Positions 50,419 through 59,981 are shown, numbered from the stretch's first letter. The stretch is DNA of 64,000 bases from Pseudoselenomonas ruminantium (GCA_015058575.1 SVBZ01000041.1:20898-84897); one strand, 5' to 3'. Notes: generated by a model not told the origin, from the sequence alone. Translations and numbers: made by a program.

Positions 50419-50985
50419 ATGGCAGAACCAATTAAAATCCAGACTCCGTTTACGGAAGAGATGTCCCGCAAGCTGCATGTCGGCGATGCGGTCCTTATCA
50501 GCGGTACGATCATCGCTGCCCGCGATGCTGCGCATAAGGCTATGACTGAGGCGCTGGCACGCGGCGAGGAGCTGCCGGTTGATTGGAAGAATCAGATGGT
50601 TTATTATCTCGGACCGACGCCGGCAAAACCGGGCGATCCGATTGGCTCCTGCGGACCGACGACTTCTGGCCGTATGGATGCTTATACGCCGACGATGCTC
50701 GATCAGGGGATCAAAGGCATGATTGGCAAGGGCTCCCGTTCGGCTGCTGTTGTCGAGTCGATGAAGAAAAATGGTGTAACGTATTTTGCTGCTGTCGGCG
50801 GCGCTGCTGCCTTGATCGCAAAATCCGTCAAGAAGTATGAAGTCCTCGCTTATCCGGAACTCGGTCCGGAGGCTGTAGCAGCTCTTACGGTTGAGGATTT
50901 CCCGGCTATTGTCGTCATTGACTGTGAGGGCAATAACCTTTACGAGACGAACCAGGCGAAGTATCGTACGCTGAAAGGCTACTGA
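50419..50985 (+). CDS. fumB: Fumarate hydratase class I, beta subunit
   Basis: A 188-residue partner of the alpha subunit (TtdB-like). TPFTEEMSRKLHVGDAVLISG, the GPTPAKPG and GSCGPTTSGRMD segments, the GKGSRS loop and the C-terminal ALTVEDFPAIVVIDCEGN are family signatures; swivelling beta domain without its own cluster. ATG with AGGAGGAAA upstream. Subunit pairing with the gene 23 bases upstream is clear. Confidence 0.92.
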   Translation: MAEPIKIQTPFTEEMSRKLHVGDAVLISGTIIAARDAAHKAMTEALARGEELPVDWKNQMVYYLGPTPAKPGDPIGSCGPTTSGRMDAYTPTMLDQGIKGMIGKGSRSAAVVESMKKNGVTYFAAVGGAAALIAKSVKKYEVLAYPELGPEAVAALTVEDFPAIVVIDCEGNNLYETNQAKYRTLKGY

Positions 50986-51018
50986 TAGAGGTAAAGGAAT
51001 TATTTTAGGAGGTACAGA

Positions 51019-51645
51019 ATGTTCCACACAACTTTTTATCTGCGCCGTTTGCATTCTTTAGTGGGTCTCCTGGTGCTCGGTATCGTTCTCTTTGAGCATA
51101 TCTTCACCAACTCGATGGCCCTCGGCGGCGCTCCGGCACTCAATGGTGCACTCGCTATGATGGAGCTTATCCCGAAACCGATTTTCCTCGGTCTCGAGGT
51201 GTTTGGCATTGCTATTCCGCTCCTGTTCCATGCCATTTATGGTGTTTATATTGCCCTGCAGGCTAACAACAACCCAGGCCGTTACGGTTATATCCGCAAC
51301 TGGCAGTTCGCGCTTCAGCGTTGGACGGCATGGTTCCTCGTTGTGTTCCTCGTATGGCATGTATTCTATCTCCGTGTATTTACGAAGGGCATCAGCGGCA
51401 CGCCGATTTCCTATGAGCTTCTCCAGAGCTACTTTGTCGGTCATCCGGTTTATGCTCTGCTGTATATCCTTGGCATGTTTGCAGCTATCTTCCATTTCTG
51501 CAATGGTATCACGACCTTCTGCATGACCTGGGGTATCGCTAAGGGCCCGCGCATCCAGAACGTCATCAGTCTCTGCAGCATGGGCCTCTGCGCTCTTCTC
51601 TGCCTGGTTACGCTGGTATTTATGGGCAGCTACTTCGTGATGTAA
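51019..51645 (+). CDS. frdC: Fumarate reductase/succinate dehydrogenase cytochrome b558 subunit
   Basis: A 208-residue membrane anchor with five hydrophobic segments, of the B. subtilis/Wolinella di-haem type. Candidate haem-ligand His residues lie in RRLHSLVG, LFEHIF, LLFHAIYG, VWHVFY and IFHFCNG, so two b haems and menaquinol oxidation are expected. In this anaerobe the complex most likely reduces fumarate. ATG with TTAGGAGGT upstream. Confidence 0.9.
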   Translation: MFHTTFYLRRLHSLVGLLVLGIVLFEHIFTNSMALGGAPALNGALAMMELIPKPIFLGLEVFGIAIPLLFHAIYGVYIALQANNNPGRYGYIRNWQFALQRWTAWFLVVFLVWHVFYLRVFTKGISGTPISYELLQSYFVGHPVYALLYILGMFAAIFHFCNGITTFCMTWGIAKGPRIQNVISLCSMGLCALLCLVTLVFMGSYFVM

Positions 51646-51677
51646 GTGGAAGCTTAGCAAAGTAAAGGAGAATTTCA

Positions 51678-53585
51678 ATGGCTAATAAACCTGAAAATAA
51701 GATTATTGTCGTAGGTGGCGGCCTTTCGGGCCTCATGGCTACGCTGAAAATCTGCGAAGGCGGCGGCAAAGTAGACCTGTTCTCTTACTGCCCGGTAAAA
51801 CGCTCCCATTCCCTGTGCGCACAGGGCGGCATGAACGCCTGCATGGATACGAAGGGTGAGCATGATTCCGTCTATGAGCATTTCGATGACACCGTATATG
51901 GCGGTGACTTCCTCGCTGACCAGCTGGCTGTAAAAGGCATGGTTGAGGCAGCTCCGAAACTTGTCAAGATGTTCGACCGCATGGGCGTACCGTTCACGCG
52001 TACGGCTGAAGGCGTTCTCGACCTCCGTAACTTCGGTGGACAGAAAAACAAACGTACGGTATTCGCCGGCTCCACGACGGGCCAGCAGCTCCTCTATGCT
52101 CTCGATGAGCAGGTCCGCCGCTGGGAAGTCAAGGGTGGCGTCAAGAAATATGAGTTCTGGGAATTCATCAAGATCATCAAGAACAAAGATGGTATCTGCC
52201 GTGGTATCGTTGCCCAGAACATGAACTCCAATGAGATCGTATCGTTCCCGGCTGATGTAGTCATCCTCGCAACGGGTGGCCCTGGCCAGGTATATGGCCG
52301 CTGCACGGCTTCGACGATTTGTAACGGTTCGGCAGTATCTGCTGTTTATCAGCAGGGTGCTGAGATTGGTAACCCGGAGTTCCTGCAGATCCATCCGACG
52401 GCAATCCCGGGCTCGGATAAAAACCGCCTGATGTCGGAGGCTTGCCGTGGTGAGGGTGGCCGTGTATGGGTTTACCGCGAGAATCCGGAGACGCATGAGA
52501 AAGAGCGTTGGTACTTCCTCGAGGATATGTATCCGGCATACGGCAACCTCGTTCCGCGTGACGTTGCTTCCCGTGCTATTTACAAAGTTGTTGTCCATAT
52601 GGGCCTTGGCATGCAGAATCCGAACCGTGTATACCTTGACCTCTCGCATATTCCGGCAGATTACCTCGAGCGCAAACTCGGTGGTATCCTCGAGATGTAC
52701 GATGACTTCGTAGGCAAAGATCCGCGTAAGGTTCCGATGGAAATCTTCCCGTCCATCCATTATTCCATGGGTGGTATCTGGGTTGACCGTGAGCATCATA
52801 CGAATATCCCGGGTCTCATGGCTTCCGGTGAGTGCGACTATCAGTATCATGGTGCAAACCGCCTGGGGGCAAACTCGCTGCTGTCGGCAACCTACTCCGG
52901 TACGATTTCCGGCCCAGAGTCCCTGCGCCTGGCTCGCAGCGGCAAACTCGGCGATGCCCTCACAGAGGCAGAGCTCGAGGCAGCTCGCAAAGAGTGCGTA
53001 GAAGAATTCGACCGCATCCGTGCAATGAACGGCCCGGAGAATGCACATCAGATGCATCATGAACTCGGCGATATTATGTACAAATATGTATCGGTTGAGC
53101 GTGATAACAATGGCCTCAAACAGTGCATGAAAGAACTCCATGCACTGCTCAAACGCTGGGATAACATCGGCGTTACGGATCATGGCAACTGGGCAAATCA
53201 GGAAGCCATGTTCGTTCGCCAGCTCCGCAATATGATCATCTATGCAATGGCTATCACGAAGTCTGCACTGCTGCGTGACGAGAGCCGTGGTGCCCATGCG
53301 AAGATCGTCCTCAAATCCGACTATGAGCAGTGGGATGATGCGAAGAAAAAAGCCTTCGACGAGAAGACTGGCGCATATCATTTCGATGCTGAGACGGGCC
53401 GCGCTATGACGGATGATGGCAATGACGACCTCGTATTCTTTGGCCGTGACGATGAGAAATTCATGTACACGACCGTTGTTTCCTTCGATGCTGCAAACAG
53501 TGAGCCGGAGGTTTCCTATCGTGAGTTCGAGCATTCTCTCATCAAGCCGCGTCTGCGCAATTACGCCGTAGCTAAGAAAGAGTAA
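51678..53585 (+). CDS. frdA: Fumarate reductase/succinate dehydrogenase flavoprotein subunit
   Basis: A 635-residue catalytic subunit. The FAD-binding VVGGGLSGLMA is at residues 10-20, the flavinylated His lies in KRSHSLCAQGGMNA near 45, and the active-site segments FLQIHPTAI near 235, RDVASRAIY near 295 and HYSMGGIWVD near 358 are intact. It interconverts fumarate and succinate, here probably as fumarate reductase. Codon use is strongly biased toward C-ending codons compared with neighbours, indicating high expression. ATG with AAAGGAG upstream. Confidence 0.95.
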   Translation: MANKPENKIIVVGGGLSGLMATLKICEGGGKVDLFSYCPVKRSHSLCAQGGMNACMDTKGEHDSVYEHFDDTVYGGDFLADQLAVKGMVEAAPKLVKMFDRMGVPFTRTAEGVLDLRNFGGQKNKRTVFAGSTTGQQLLYALDEQVRRWEVKGGVKKYEFWEFIKIIKNKDGICRGIVAQNMNSNEIVSFPADVVILATGGPGQVYGRCTASTICNGSAVSAVYQQGAEIGNPEFLQIHPTAIPGSDKNRLMSEACRGEGGRVWVYRENPETHEKERWYFLEDMYPAYGNLVPRDVASRAIYKVVVHMGLGMQNPNRVYLDLSHIPADYLERKLGGILEMYDDFVGKDPRKVPMEIFPSIHYSMGGIWVDREHHTNIPGLMASGECDYQYHGANRLGANSLLSATYSGTISGPESLRLARSGKLGDALTEAELEAARKECVEEFDRIRAMNGPENAHQMHHELGDIMYKYVSVERDNNGLKQCMKELHALLKRWDNIGVTDHGNWANQEAMFVRQLRNMIIYAMAITKSALLRDESRGAHAKIVLKSDYEQWDDAKKKAFDEKTGAYHFDAETGRAMTDDGNDDLVFFGRDDEKFMYTTVVSFDAANSEPEVSYREFEHSLIKPRLRNYAVAKKE

Positions 53586-53603
53586 TGAGGGAGGACAAAT
53601 AGA

Positions 53604-54356
53604 ATGGCAGAACAGAAGAAAGTCAGACTCGTTATCGAACGCCAGGACGGCCCGAATGACAAGCCGTACGAGCAGGCGTTCGAAGTAGATTATCGTCCGG
53701 GCCTCAACATCGTTGCCGCCCTGATGGAAATCCAGAAAAATCCGGTGACCGTAGATGGCAAGAAAGTCGCTCCGGTTGTCTGGGAATGCAACTGCCTCGA
53801 GAAAGTCTGCGGTGCTTGCATGATGGTCATCAACGGCAAAGCCCGTCAGGCTTGCTGCTCGCTGGTTGATAACCTTGAACAGCCAATCCATCTGGCACCG
53901 GCACGCACGTTCCCGGTCATCCGCGATCTCTTGATCGATCGTTCCGTTATGTTTGAAAGCCTCAAACGCATCCATGGCTGGATTGAGGTCGATGGTACCT
54001 GGGACGTCAAAGATGCACCTATCCAGAATCCGCATACGGCTGAGACCGCTTATGAGATTTCGCATTGCATGACCTGCGGCTGCTGCCTTGAGGCTTGCCC
54101 GAACGTTGGCCCGCAGTCCGACTTCATCGGACCGTCCCCGACGGTACAGGCTTACCTTTTCAATCTCCATCCGCTCGGGAAGTTTGATGCGCCGACGCGT
54201 CTCAATGCCCTGATGGAAAAAGGCGGTATCACGAGCTGCGGCAACAGCCAGAACTGTGTCGAGGCGTGCCCGAAGAACATCAAGCTCACGACGTATCTCG
54301 CGCAGCTTAACCGCGATGTCAACAAACAGGCACTCAAGAACATTTTCAACAAATAA
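53604..54356 (+). CDS. frdB: Fumarate reductase/succinate dehydrogenase iron-sulfur subunit
   Basis: A 250-residue electron-transfer subunit. The [2Fe-2S] Cys residues lie in WECNCLEKVCGACMMVING and the following QACC (about residues 66-92); CMTCGCCLEACPN near 155 and NCVEACPKNIKLT near 214 bind the [4Fe-4S] and [3Fe-4S] clusters. It links FrdA to the di-haem FrdC. Last gene of the operon, followed by a terminator. Confidence 0.95.
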   Translation: MAEQKKVRLVIERQDGPNDKPYEQAFEVDYRPGLNIVAALMEIQKNPVTVDGKKVAPVVWECNCLEKVCGACMMVINGKARQACCSLVDNLEQPIHLAPARTFPVIRDLLIDRSVMFESLKRIHGWIEVDGTWDVKDAPIQNPHTAETAYEISHCMTCGCCLEACPNVGPQSDFIGPSPTVQAYLFNLHPLGKFDAPTRLNALMEKGGITSCGNSQNCVEACPKNIKLTTYLAQLNRDVNKQALKNIFNK

Positions 54357-54372
54357 AGATTGTGTTCATCCG

Positions 54373-54402
54373 ACTCCGGCAGATTTTCTGCCGGAGTTTT
54401 TG
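54373..54402 (+). terminator. Terminator of the fum-frd operon
   Basis: ACTCCGGCAG pairs with CTGCCGGAGT around loop ATTTT and runs into TTTTTG. Confidence 0.9.
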
Positions 54403-54508
54403 TATTTTATGGTATTTTTTTACAGCTAAGAAGAGGAAAATAGTTATCAAAGCGCGAAGTATTAAAGGAATAAGGAAAGGATACAATTTTTTTTAGGGAG
54501 GAATGTAA

Positions 54509-55357
54509 ATGGCTTTTCCAGAGATGTTCAAAACGGACGAGGATGTTTTGCAGGCATTCAAGGTAGTGATTCCGTATATCAATCAAATAGTCCGTGAGGA
54601 TGTTGTCATTGGACTTACGAATCTTACCGAGTATATCGATTATGTACCGGGCAAGAAGCTTGATATCAAGATTACCCCGGGGATGACTATCAGCAACATA
54701 CCGACAATCCAGGAATGCATCAAGTATGATCGTGTTACCTATGATGACCAGGATGCGAGTGTCTATGGTGTGCCCATCAAGACTATATTCACGCCAATCC
54801 ATGGCGTGAGTGGCAAAGTCATCGGAACCATCAGCACTGGTGTGGATATGGAGAGCAATCTTGCGCTGGTCCGCTCGATTGAGGATATTACCACAGCTAC
54901 GCAGACGGTGTATCAGGCTGTCGAACAGGTGGCGGAAAGCGCTGGCGAGCTGGCTAAATCGGGGCAGCAGTCGATTGAGCAGGCTAAGTTCCTGCAGGAA
55001 CGCAATTCAGATACACTCAAGGTCATCGATTTCATTACCAATATTGCTGGCCAGACGAATTTGTTGGGACTTAATGCGGCAATCGAGGCTGCGCGTGCAG
55101 GCGAACAGGGCCGCGGCTTTGCTGTCGTTGCTGAAGAGGTAAGAAAACTGGCAGAACAGTCGCGTGAAGCTACGGAGAAAATCCAGGCGACACTGGCAGA
55201 AATGAATACTGCAGTCAATGAGATTTCGCATACCATTGAGTCGACAGGCGCTATCAGTGAAGAACAAGCTGCTTCAACGGAAGAGATTACGGCGCATCTG
55301 GCGCGGGTAACAAAAGCAGCTGAGCAGCTCAACAAGTTTGTCGAGTTGTTCAAGTAA
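54509..55357 (+). CDS. Soluble methyl-accepting chemotaxis protein
   Basis: A 282-residue chemoreceptor-type protein without any membrane segment. Residues 1-115 form a sensory domain (ending [12 protein letters not shown]) of a PAS/Cache-like kind, and residues 120-282 the signalling domain, whose hairpin tip [44 protein letters not shown] is intact in segments. It should drive CheA from the cytosol, perhaps sensing a metabolite or redox state. ATG with AGGGAGGAATG upstream. Single gene, with terminators on both sides. Confidence 0.88.
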   Translation: MAFPEMFKTDEDVLQAFKVVIPYINQIVREDVVIGLTNLTEYIDYVPGKKLDIKITPGMTISNIPTIQECIKYDRVTYDDQDASVYGVPIKTIFTPIHGVSGKVIGTISTGVDMESNLALVRSIEDITTATQTVYQAVEQVAESAGELAKSGQQSIEQAKFLQERNSDTLKVIDFITNIAGQTNLLGLNAAIEAARAGEQGRGFAVVAEEVRKLAEQSREATEKIQATLAEMNTAVNEISHTIESTGAISEEQAASTEEITAHLARVTKAAEQLNKFVELFK

Positions 55358-55380
55358 GTCTAGGCATAGGTTGTGGGAGA

Positions 55381-55417
55381 GAAAAAGGGAGGGGCGCATT
55401 GGCGTGCGCCCTTTTTC
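55381..55417 (+). terminator. Terminator of the chemoreceptor gene
   Basis: GGGCGCA and TGCGCCC form the stem, extended by AAAAAGGG and CCCTTTTT. Confidence 0.75.
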
Positions 55418-55521
55418 TAACATGGGAAGTGTCTTGCTCCTTGTCTTGTTTTGTTATATGATAGGAATATAGTGGGTAGGTTGCCCGAGGTTTGGTGTTA
55501 GGCAATTAGGATGATAAATGT

Positions 55522-57222
55522 ATGAAAAAAAATAATCGTATCCCCTTAAGCCCCTGCTTGAAACGGTTCAAGTTCTATTTCGACCTCTTAAAGAAAACAA
55601 CAAATGACTATTTGTTCTTTACGGACATACAGGAAAATATTGTGATGGTTTCACCGAATCTTGTTCAGGATTTTGATTTGCCGGGCGAGGTTATGGAAGA
55701 CTTTGATCAATATTGGGGACCGCTGGTTCATCCCGAGGAGCGGAAGGAATATCTGGCATTGGCCCATAACCTGGAATCAGCGCAATGTGTATTTGAGCAT
55801 GCAGCTGAATATCGTGTAAAGAATCGCAAAGGTGAATATGTTTGGATTCGCTGCCGTGGACGGGTAGGTGCTGATCGTGAGGGCCGGCCCAGTATGTTTG
55901 TAGGTATGATGTCGAGGATGGCACAGCGCAATCAAGCAGATGAAATTACAGGCTTGCTGAACAAATACCAGTTTGAGCATGCGGTTAAGCTGGCTCTGGC
56001 AGAATATCGTGCAACGGGCGATGGTGGCGCAATCATGGTGTTTGGCCTTGATAATTTCAAGATTGTCAATGAGACGTATAATCGTCTGCTCGGCGATCAG
56101 GTGCTCAGGCGGGTAGCGCGGGTAATTGCCAATGTCCTGCCGCCAGCTTTGACGTTGTTCAAACTGGATGGCGATGAATTTGCTGTGATCTATCCCGGTG
56201 CTGGCGAAAAAGAAGTCGGAGAGATTTTTGCCAGCGTGCAGAGTGCGCTTTCACGTCCGCAGGTTATCGATGGACATCAGTATTTCTGTACGGCTTCCTG
56301 CGGCACGGTGTTCTACCCGACGGCGGGCAAGGACTATCTGGTGCTGCATAAGCATGCGGAGGCCGCTATGGATCTTGCCAAACGCGAAGGCAAGAACCGT
56401 AATGTGTTGTTCAGTAAAGAAGAGTACAACCGCTGGGTGCGCTCGATATCGATGCGCGATAGTCTGTGGGAAAGTGTCGAAAATGGCTGTACGGGCTTTA
56501 GCTTGTTCTTTCAGCCACAAGTCAGTGCGGTTGAGCAGAAAATCATCGGTGCAGAGGCGCTGCTGCGCTGGAAGAATCCGAAGGGCCGCATGGTGGCACC
56601 GATGGAATTTATCCCTATCCTCGAGGAAACGAAGCTGATCATTCCAGTGGGTAAGTGGATATTTGCGGAGGCAGTCCGCGTCTGCAAGCGCTGGCGTGCG
56701 GTGATTCCCGAGTTTCGCGTCAGCATCAATATGAGCTACGAGCAGGTCAAAGACCTGTCGTTCAAGAAGTTTGTAGCTGATTGCCTGCAACGCTATGAGA
56801 TGCCGCCAGAGGCAATCATTCTTGAGCTTACGGAAAGCAAGATCGTTGCGGATTGGAGCTTTGTTAACAAGCAGTTTGACGAATTCCGTCAGCAGGGATT
56901 GGCCATTGCGATGGATGACTTTGGCACAGGTTATAGTTCGCTGGCGTCGCTCAAGTATCTGTCCTGCGATATTGTCAAGATTGACCGTGAATTTGTCAAG
57001 AAGATACTCGAAAACGATTTTGACCGCCGGCTGGTCAAATACGTTGTCGCACTTTGCCATAGTATCGGCATCAAATGTTGTATTGAAGGTGTCGAGGAGC
57101 TGGCTGAGTATGAGCTTTTGACGAAAGAGTGTCAGGCAGATTCCATACAGGGATACCTGTTCGGTCACCCGGAAAGCGTCGAGAGTTTTGAAGAAAAGTT
57201 TTTACATATGGAGAGGAATTAA
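55522..57222 (+). CDS. PAS-GGDEF-EAL cyclic-di-GMP signalling protein
   Basis: A 566-residue cytosolic protein. Residues about 15-140 form a PAS domain, 145-305 a GGDEF domain and 315-560 an EAL domain. The cyclase signature reads LDGDEF, with the first Gly of GGDEF replaced by Asp, so cyclase activity is doubtful and GTP binding may be regulatory. The EAL domain keeps [27 protein letters not shown] and KIDREF, so it should hydrolyse c-di-GMP. The stop overlaps the queF start by one base. ATG start with no strong ribosome site. Confidence 0.88.
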   Translation: MKKNNRIPLSPCLKRFKFYFDLLKKTTNDYLFFTDIQENIVMVSPNLVQDFDLPGEVMEDFDQYWGPLVHPEERKEYLALAHNLESAQCVFEHAAEYRVKNRKGEYVWIRCRGRVGADREGRPSMFVGMMSRMAQRNQADEITGLLNKYQFEHAVKLALAEYRATGDGGAIMVFGLDNFKIVNETYNRLLGDQVLRRVARVIANVLPPALTLFKLDGDEFAVIYPGAGEKEVGEIFASVQSALSRPQVIDGHQYFCTASCGTVFYPTAGKDYLVLHKHAEAAMDLAKREGKNRNVLFSKEEYNRWVRSISMRDSLWESVENGCTGFSLFFQPQVSAVEQKIIGAEALLRWKNPKGRMVAPMEFIPILEETKLIIPVGKWIFAEAVRVCKRWRAVIPEFRVSINMSYEQVKDLSFKKFVADCLQRYEMPPEAIILELTESKIVADWSFVNKQFDEFRQQGLAIAMDDFGTGYSSLASLKYLSCDIVKIDREFVKKILENDFDRRLVKYVVALCHSIGIKCCIEGVEELAEYELLTKECQADSIQGYLFGHPESVESFEEKFLHMERN

Positions 57223-57716
57223 TGTCACGCGATAAAAACGCAGAAGAAATCACCCTTCTTGGTAAGAAGAAAGTAAACTATCATTATGATTACTGTCCGG
57301 AAATCCTGGAAACATTCCAGAACAAGCATCCGGAAAACGATTATTGGGTCAAGTTCAACTGTCCAGAATTCACAGCTTTGTGCCCGATAACAGGGCAGCC
57401 GGACTATGCGACCATCTATATAAGCTATGTACCTGGTGAGCGCATGGTCGAAAGCAAATCCTTGAAGCTTTATCTGGTAAGCTTCCGCAATCATGGTGAC
57501 TTCCATGAAGATGTTGTCAATGTCATCATGAAGGATCTCATCAAGCTTATGGATCCGAAATATATTGAGGTTTGGGGAAAGTTCCTGCCGCGTGGCGGCA
57601 TCTCTATCGATCCGTATGCGAACTATGGCCGGCCGGGCACGAAGTATGAGCGGCTGGCTTGGCATCGTTTTGAGGAACATGATCTCGTAGCTATGGATAA
57701 GGTCGATAACCGCTGA
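57222..57716 (+). CDS. queF: NADPH-dependent 7-cyano-7-deazaguanine (preQ0) reductase
   Basis: A 164-residue T-fold enzyme, the length of the B. subtilis unimodular type, that reduces preQ0 to preQ1 in queuosine synthesis. The catalytic Cys and Asp are in [13 protein letters not shown] (residues 48-60), the NADPH/substrate motif is ESKSLKLYL near 75, and HEDVVNV and the [10 protein letters not shown] segment follow. ATG with GGAGAGG upstream, overlapping the previous stop as TAATG. No other queuosine gene is in the window. Confidence 0.94.
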   Translation: MSRDKNAEEITLLGKKKVNYHYDYCPEILETFQNKHPENDYWVKFNCPEFTALCPITGQPDYATIYISYVPGERMVESKSLKLYLVSFRNHGDFHEDVVNVIMKDLIKLMDPKYIEVWGKFLPRGGISIDPYANYGRPGTKYERLAWHRFEEHDLVAMDKVDNR

Positions 57717-57745
57717 GGCGGTAGCAGAAGAAGGGAGCAAAGCCG

Positions 57746-58570
57746 TTGAAACATCAGAAGCGCGTTGCATTGGTCAATGATATTACAGGATTCGGACGCT
57801 GCTCAGTAACTGTTGAGCTTCCGTTGCTGTCAGCGATGAAGATTCAGGCATGTCCATTGCCAACGGCTATCCTGTCTGTTCATACCGGTTTTGCCAATCA
57901 TTATCTTGATGACTATACCGACCGCATGCGGCCGTACATGGACAGCTGGGAGAAAAACCAGCTGTCTTTTGATGGTATTTGCACTGGTTTTTTAGGTTCG
58001 GTGCATCAGATTGAAATCGTAGCCGAGTTTATCCGCCGGTTCAAACAGCCAGCAACGCGGGTCATGGTCGATCCGGTCATGGGGGATTATGGCAAGCTGT
58101 ATAGTTCCTACACACAGGAGATGTGTGAGGAGATGCGGAAGCTGCTGGCCTATGCCAATCTGGTAACGCCCAATCTGACGGAGGCCTGTCAATTATTGGG
58201 GATGCCTTATCCTAAGGATGGACGGGTATCAGATCAGGAGCTTGAATATATGGCGGGAGCATTGGCAGATCAAGGACCGTCACAGGTCATCATCACGGGG
58301 CTGAGCGAGGGCGATACCATCCGCAATTTCATCTATGAGGCAGGACGGGGCAGCGTTCTGGAGGTGGAGAAAATAGGTGGCGACCGGTCTGGTTCCGGCG
58401 ATGCGTTTGCCGCCATTGTGGCGGGCAGTCTGATAAATGGCGAAAGTCTCGAGCAGGCGGTTCGCAAGGCAGCAGATTTCATCAGCAGATGCCTGGCATA
58501 TGCGGTGGAACTCAACCTGCCCTGGAACTACGGCCTGCCGTTTGAAGAATATTTAAGGGAGCTGAAGTAA
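57746..58570 (+). CDS. Pyridoxine/pyridoxal/pyridoxamine kinase
   Basis: A 274-residue ribokinase-fold kinase for B6 vitamers. LVNDITGFGRCS at residues 9-20, VDPVMGDYGKLY near 109, TPNLTEACQLLG near 136, and the anion hole GGDRSGSGDAFAA near 211 are typical of PdxK/PdxY proteins; the ATP site has no Rossmann fold. The start is a TTG at 57746 with AAGGGAGC upstream, since no ATG fits. It lies 29 bases after queF and 1 base before the radical SAM gene, so the three are probably co-transcribed. Confidence 0.87.
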   Translation: MKHQKRVALVNDITGFGRCSVTVELPLLSAMKIQACPLPTAILSVHTGFANHYLDDYTDRMRPYMDSWEKNQLSFDGICTGFLGSVHQIEIVAEFIRRFKQPATRVMVDPVMGDYGKLYSSYTQEMCEEMRKLLAYANLVTPNLTEACQLLGMPYPKDGRVSDQELEYMAGALADQGPSQVIITGLSEGDTIRNFIYEAGRGSVLEVEKIGGDRSGSGDAFAAIVAGSLINGESLEQAVRKAADFISRCLAYAVELNLPWNYGLPFEEYLRELK

Positions 58571-58571
58571 T

Positions 58572-59231
58572 ATGCTGGTATATGCAACCCATGCGGGGGG
58601 CAAATACATGACATTGGCGGATAGTCTGCGCCTGCAGCCGGAGGGCAAGCGTAATTTGTATGTCAATGTCACCAATGCGTGCAATTGTGCATGTACATTC
58701 TGCCTGCGCAATATGAAGAAGATGGCGGAAGAGTCCTCATTATGGCTCAAGGAGAAACCGACCATTGCGGCATTCAAGACGGCGCTTGACAACGTTCCAT
58801 GGGCGTATATCAAGGAAGTCGTTTTCTGCGGGTTTGGTGAGCCGACTATGGAATTGGCGACCTTGGTGGAGCTGCTCCACTATGTCAAGAAGATTCATCC
58901 TGAGCTGCCGACGCGCCTCAATACGAATGGTCTGGGCAATCTTGAGTATGGCCGTGACATTGCGCCAGATTTTGCTGGTGTCCTTGATACGATTTCCATC
59001 AGTCTCAATGCATCCAATGCGGAGCGGTACTATGAGCTCACGCGGGCAAAGTATGGCATCAAGTCCTATGAAGCTATGCTGGATTTTGCGGAGCATAGTA
59101 AGCAGTATGTGCCAAATGTCGTGCTGACCATTGTCGATCAAGTGGAAGGGCCTGAGGAGATTGCCCGTTGCCGGAAAATCTGCGCAGAGCGTGGCCTTAC
59201 CCTGCGGGTACGTGAATATGAAGATAGCTGA
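58572..59231 (+). CDS. TatD-linked radical SAM protein
   Basis: A 219-residue short radical SAM protein. The cluster motif CNCACTFC is at residues 37-44, followed by VVFCGFGEPTME for SAM binding and a Leu-Asn-Thr-Asn-Gly strand; there is no SPASM domain. The pattern matches the small radical SAM family often fused to or beside TatD nucleases; no tatD gene is visible here. The substrate is unknown. ATG with AAGGGAGC 10 bases upstream, one base after the kinase stop. An internal ATG at 58608 is a less likely start. Confidence 0.82.
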   Translation: MLVYATHAGGKYMTLADSLRLQPEGKRNLYVNVTNACNCACTFCLRNMKKMAEESSLWLKEKPTIAAFKTALDNVPWAYIKEVVFCGFGEPTMELATLVELLHYVKKIHPELPTRLNTNGLGNLEYGRDIAPDFAGVLDTISISLNASNAERYYELTRAKYGIKSYEAMLDFAEHSKQYVPNVVLTIVDQVEGPEEIARCRKICAERGLTLRVREYEDS

Positions 59232-59248
59232 ATAGCTTTGTTGCATAA

Positions 59249-59283
59249 CAAAAGCCGGTTCTCTTTCCTGAGAACCGGCTTTA
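59249..59283. terminator. Bidirectional terminator between the radical SAM gene and the 59 kb RNA
   Basis: The 12-bp perfect stem AAGCCGGTTCTC/GAGAACCGGCTT with loop TTTCCT; TTTTGTTATG follows on the minus strand and TTATTCTTT on the plus strand. Confidence 0.85.
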
Positions 59284-59837
59284 TTCTTTGATAAACATAG
59301 ATAGTTGTTATCCTTCTTATTCATTTGTCTGCAACGTTCCGTCTCGAGCAGGAATGCTGCGCACTTAGTTAACTACGTATGTAGACGTTCAGCTGAAACA
59401 ATGTGCCTTACACCATGGTTCACGTACATGTTTTTGATAGTCATCTTGCCGTTATCGATAACGATAGGGTTCCTAAAGTTTCGACGGTTTTCCAGATGAT
59501 TCGTAAAGATTTACCCGGGATAGTCACTCGCTTTATCTCGTGGCGCCGACGATGTGCGCCCAACTTCCTCAAACTCTGAGTACGACTGGCGGTCACCTGA
59601 CCATCATTACGTCTCGCTTCCGTTCTGAGGATAATCGTTTTCTTCACCTATGCACTTGCTAGTCAGTCCGGGATAAAGGGTAACTGCGTGATATCTTCAA
59701 TAAACACTCACATCCTTTCGTAATAGATAGATATGGTTGTTTTTGAAGAGAGCCTGTTTCGGCCGGATAAACACCTTGCAAGTTTTCGACCTCCAGGACT
59801 ACTTTCCTGCTGGTTTGTTTATCTATCTCCTCTTTAC
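59249..59837 (-). ncRNA. Candidate large structured non-coding RNA, about 590 nt
   Basis: The stretch 59284-59981 holds no credible gene, yet the minus strand has a good promoter (59844-59872) and ends in a strong terminator. Between them many local hairpins can be drawn: CAGGA/TCCTG, GCC-GAAACA-GGC, GGTCAGGTGACC, GGCGC/GCGCC, GTTATCGATAAC, CTAC-ATAC-GTAG and GCAG/CTGC. A longer pairing near the 5' end joins GATAAACA to TGTTTATC; a second TGTTTATC lies near the 3' end. It is not RNase P, tmRNA, 6S or SRP RNA by visible motifs. Size and ornate structure recall large RNA classes such as ROOL or OLE, but no identity is claimed. A 68-codon minus ORF (59441-59647) has no ribosome site. Confidence 0.55.
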
Positions 59838-59843
59838 GCCTTT

Positions 59844-59872
59844 ATATTAACATATTTTTCAGACGATTGCAA
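59844..59872 (-). promoter_or_regulatory. sigma-A promoter of the 59 kb RNA
   Basis: On the minus strand TTGCAA (59867-59872) and TAATAT (59844-59849) are 17 bases apart, with no coding start downstream. Confidence 0.65.
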
Positions 59873-59981
59873 TACTTCAAATAAAATATGTAATATTTTT
59901 TTTGTAAAAAATAAGCCGCGCTTTTATGCAGATATAGTATAATAGAGAAGATATAGAACAGAATGAAAGGGAGCAAACGCA

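Noticed and set aside
51675..54170. 831-residue ORF on the minus strand
   Set aside because: It is antisense to frdA and frdB, whose motifs are intact. Its openness results from the strong codon bias of those genes, and it has no ribosome site or family features.
59441..59647. 68-residue basic minus-strand ORF in the 59 kb region
   Set aside because: GTG start without ribosome site, ends within the hairpin-rich region; more likely part of the RNA. It would be revived by conserved codons in relatives.
59249..59837. RNase P RNA, tmRNA or 6S RNA
   Set aside because: The conserved GAGGAAAGTCC/ACAGAA elements of RNase P and the tRNA-like ends with tag reading frame of tmRNA are missing, and the length is wrong for 6S RNA.
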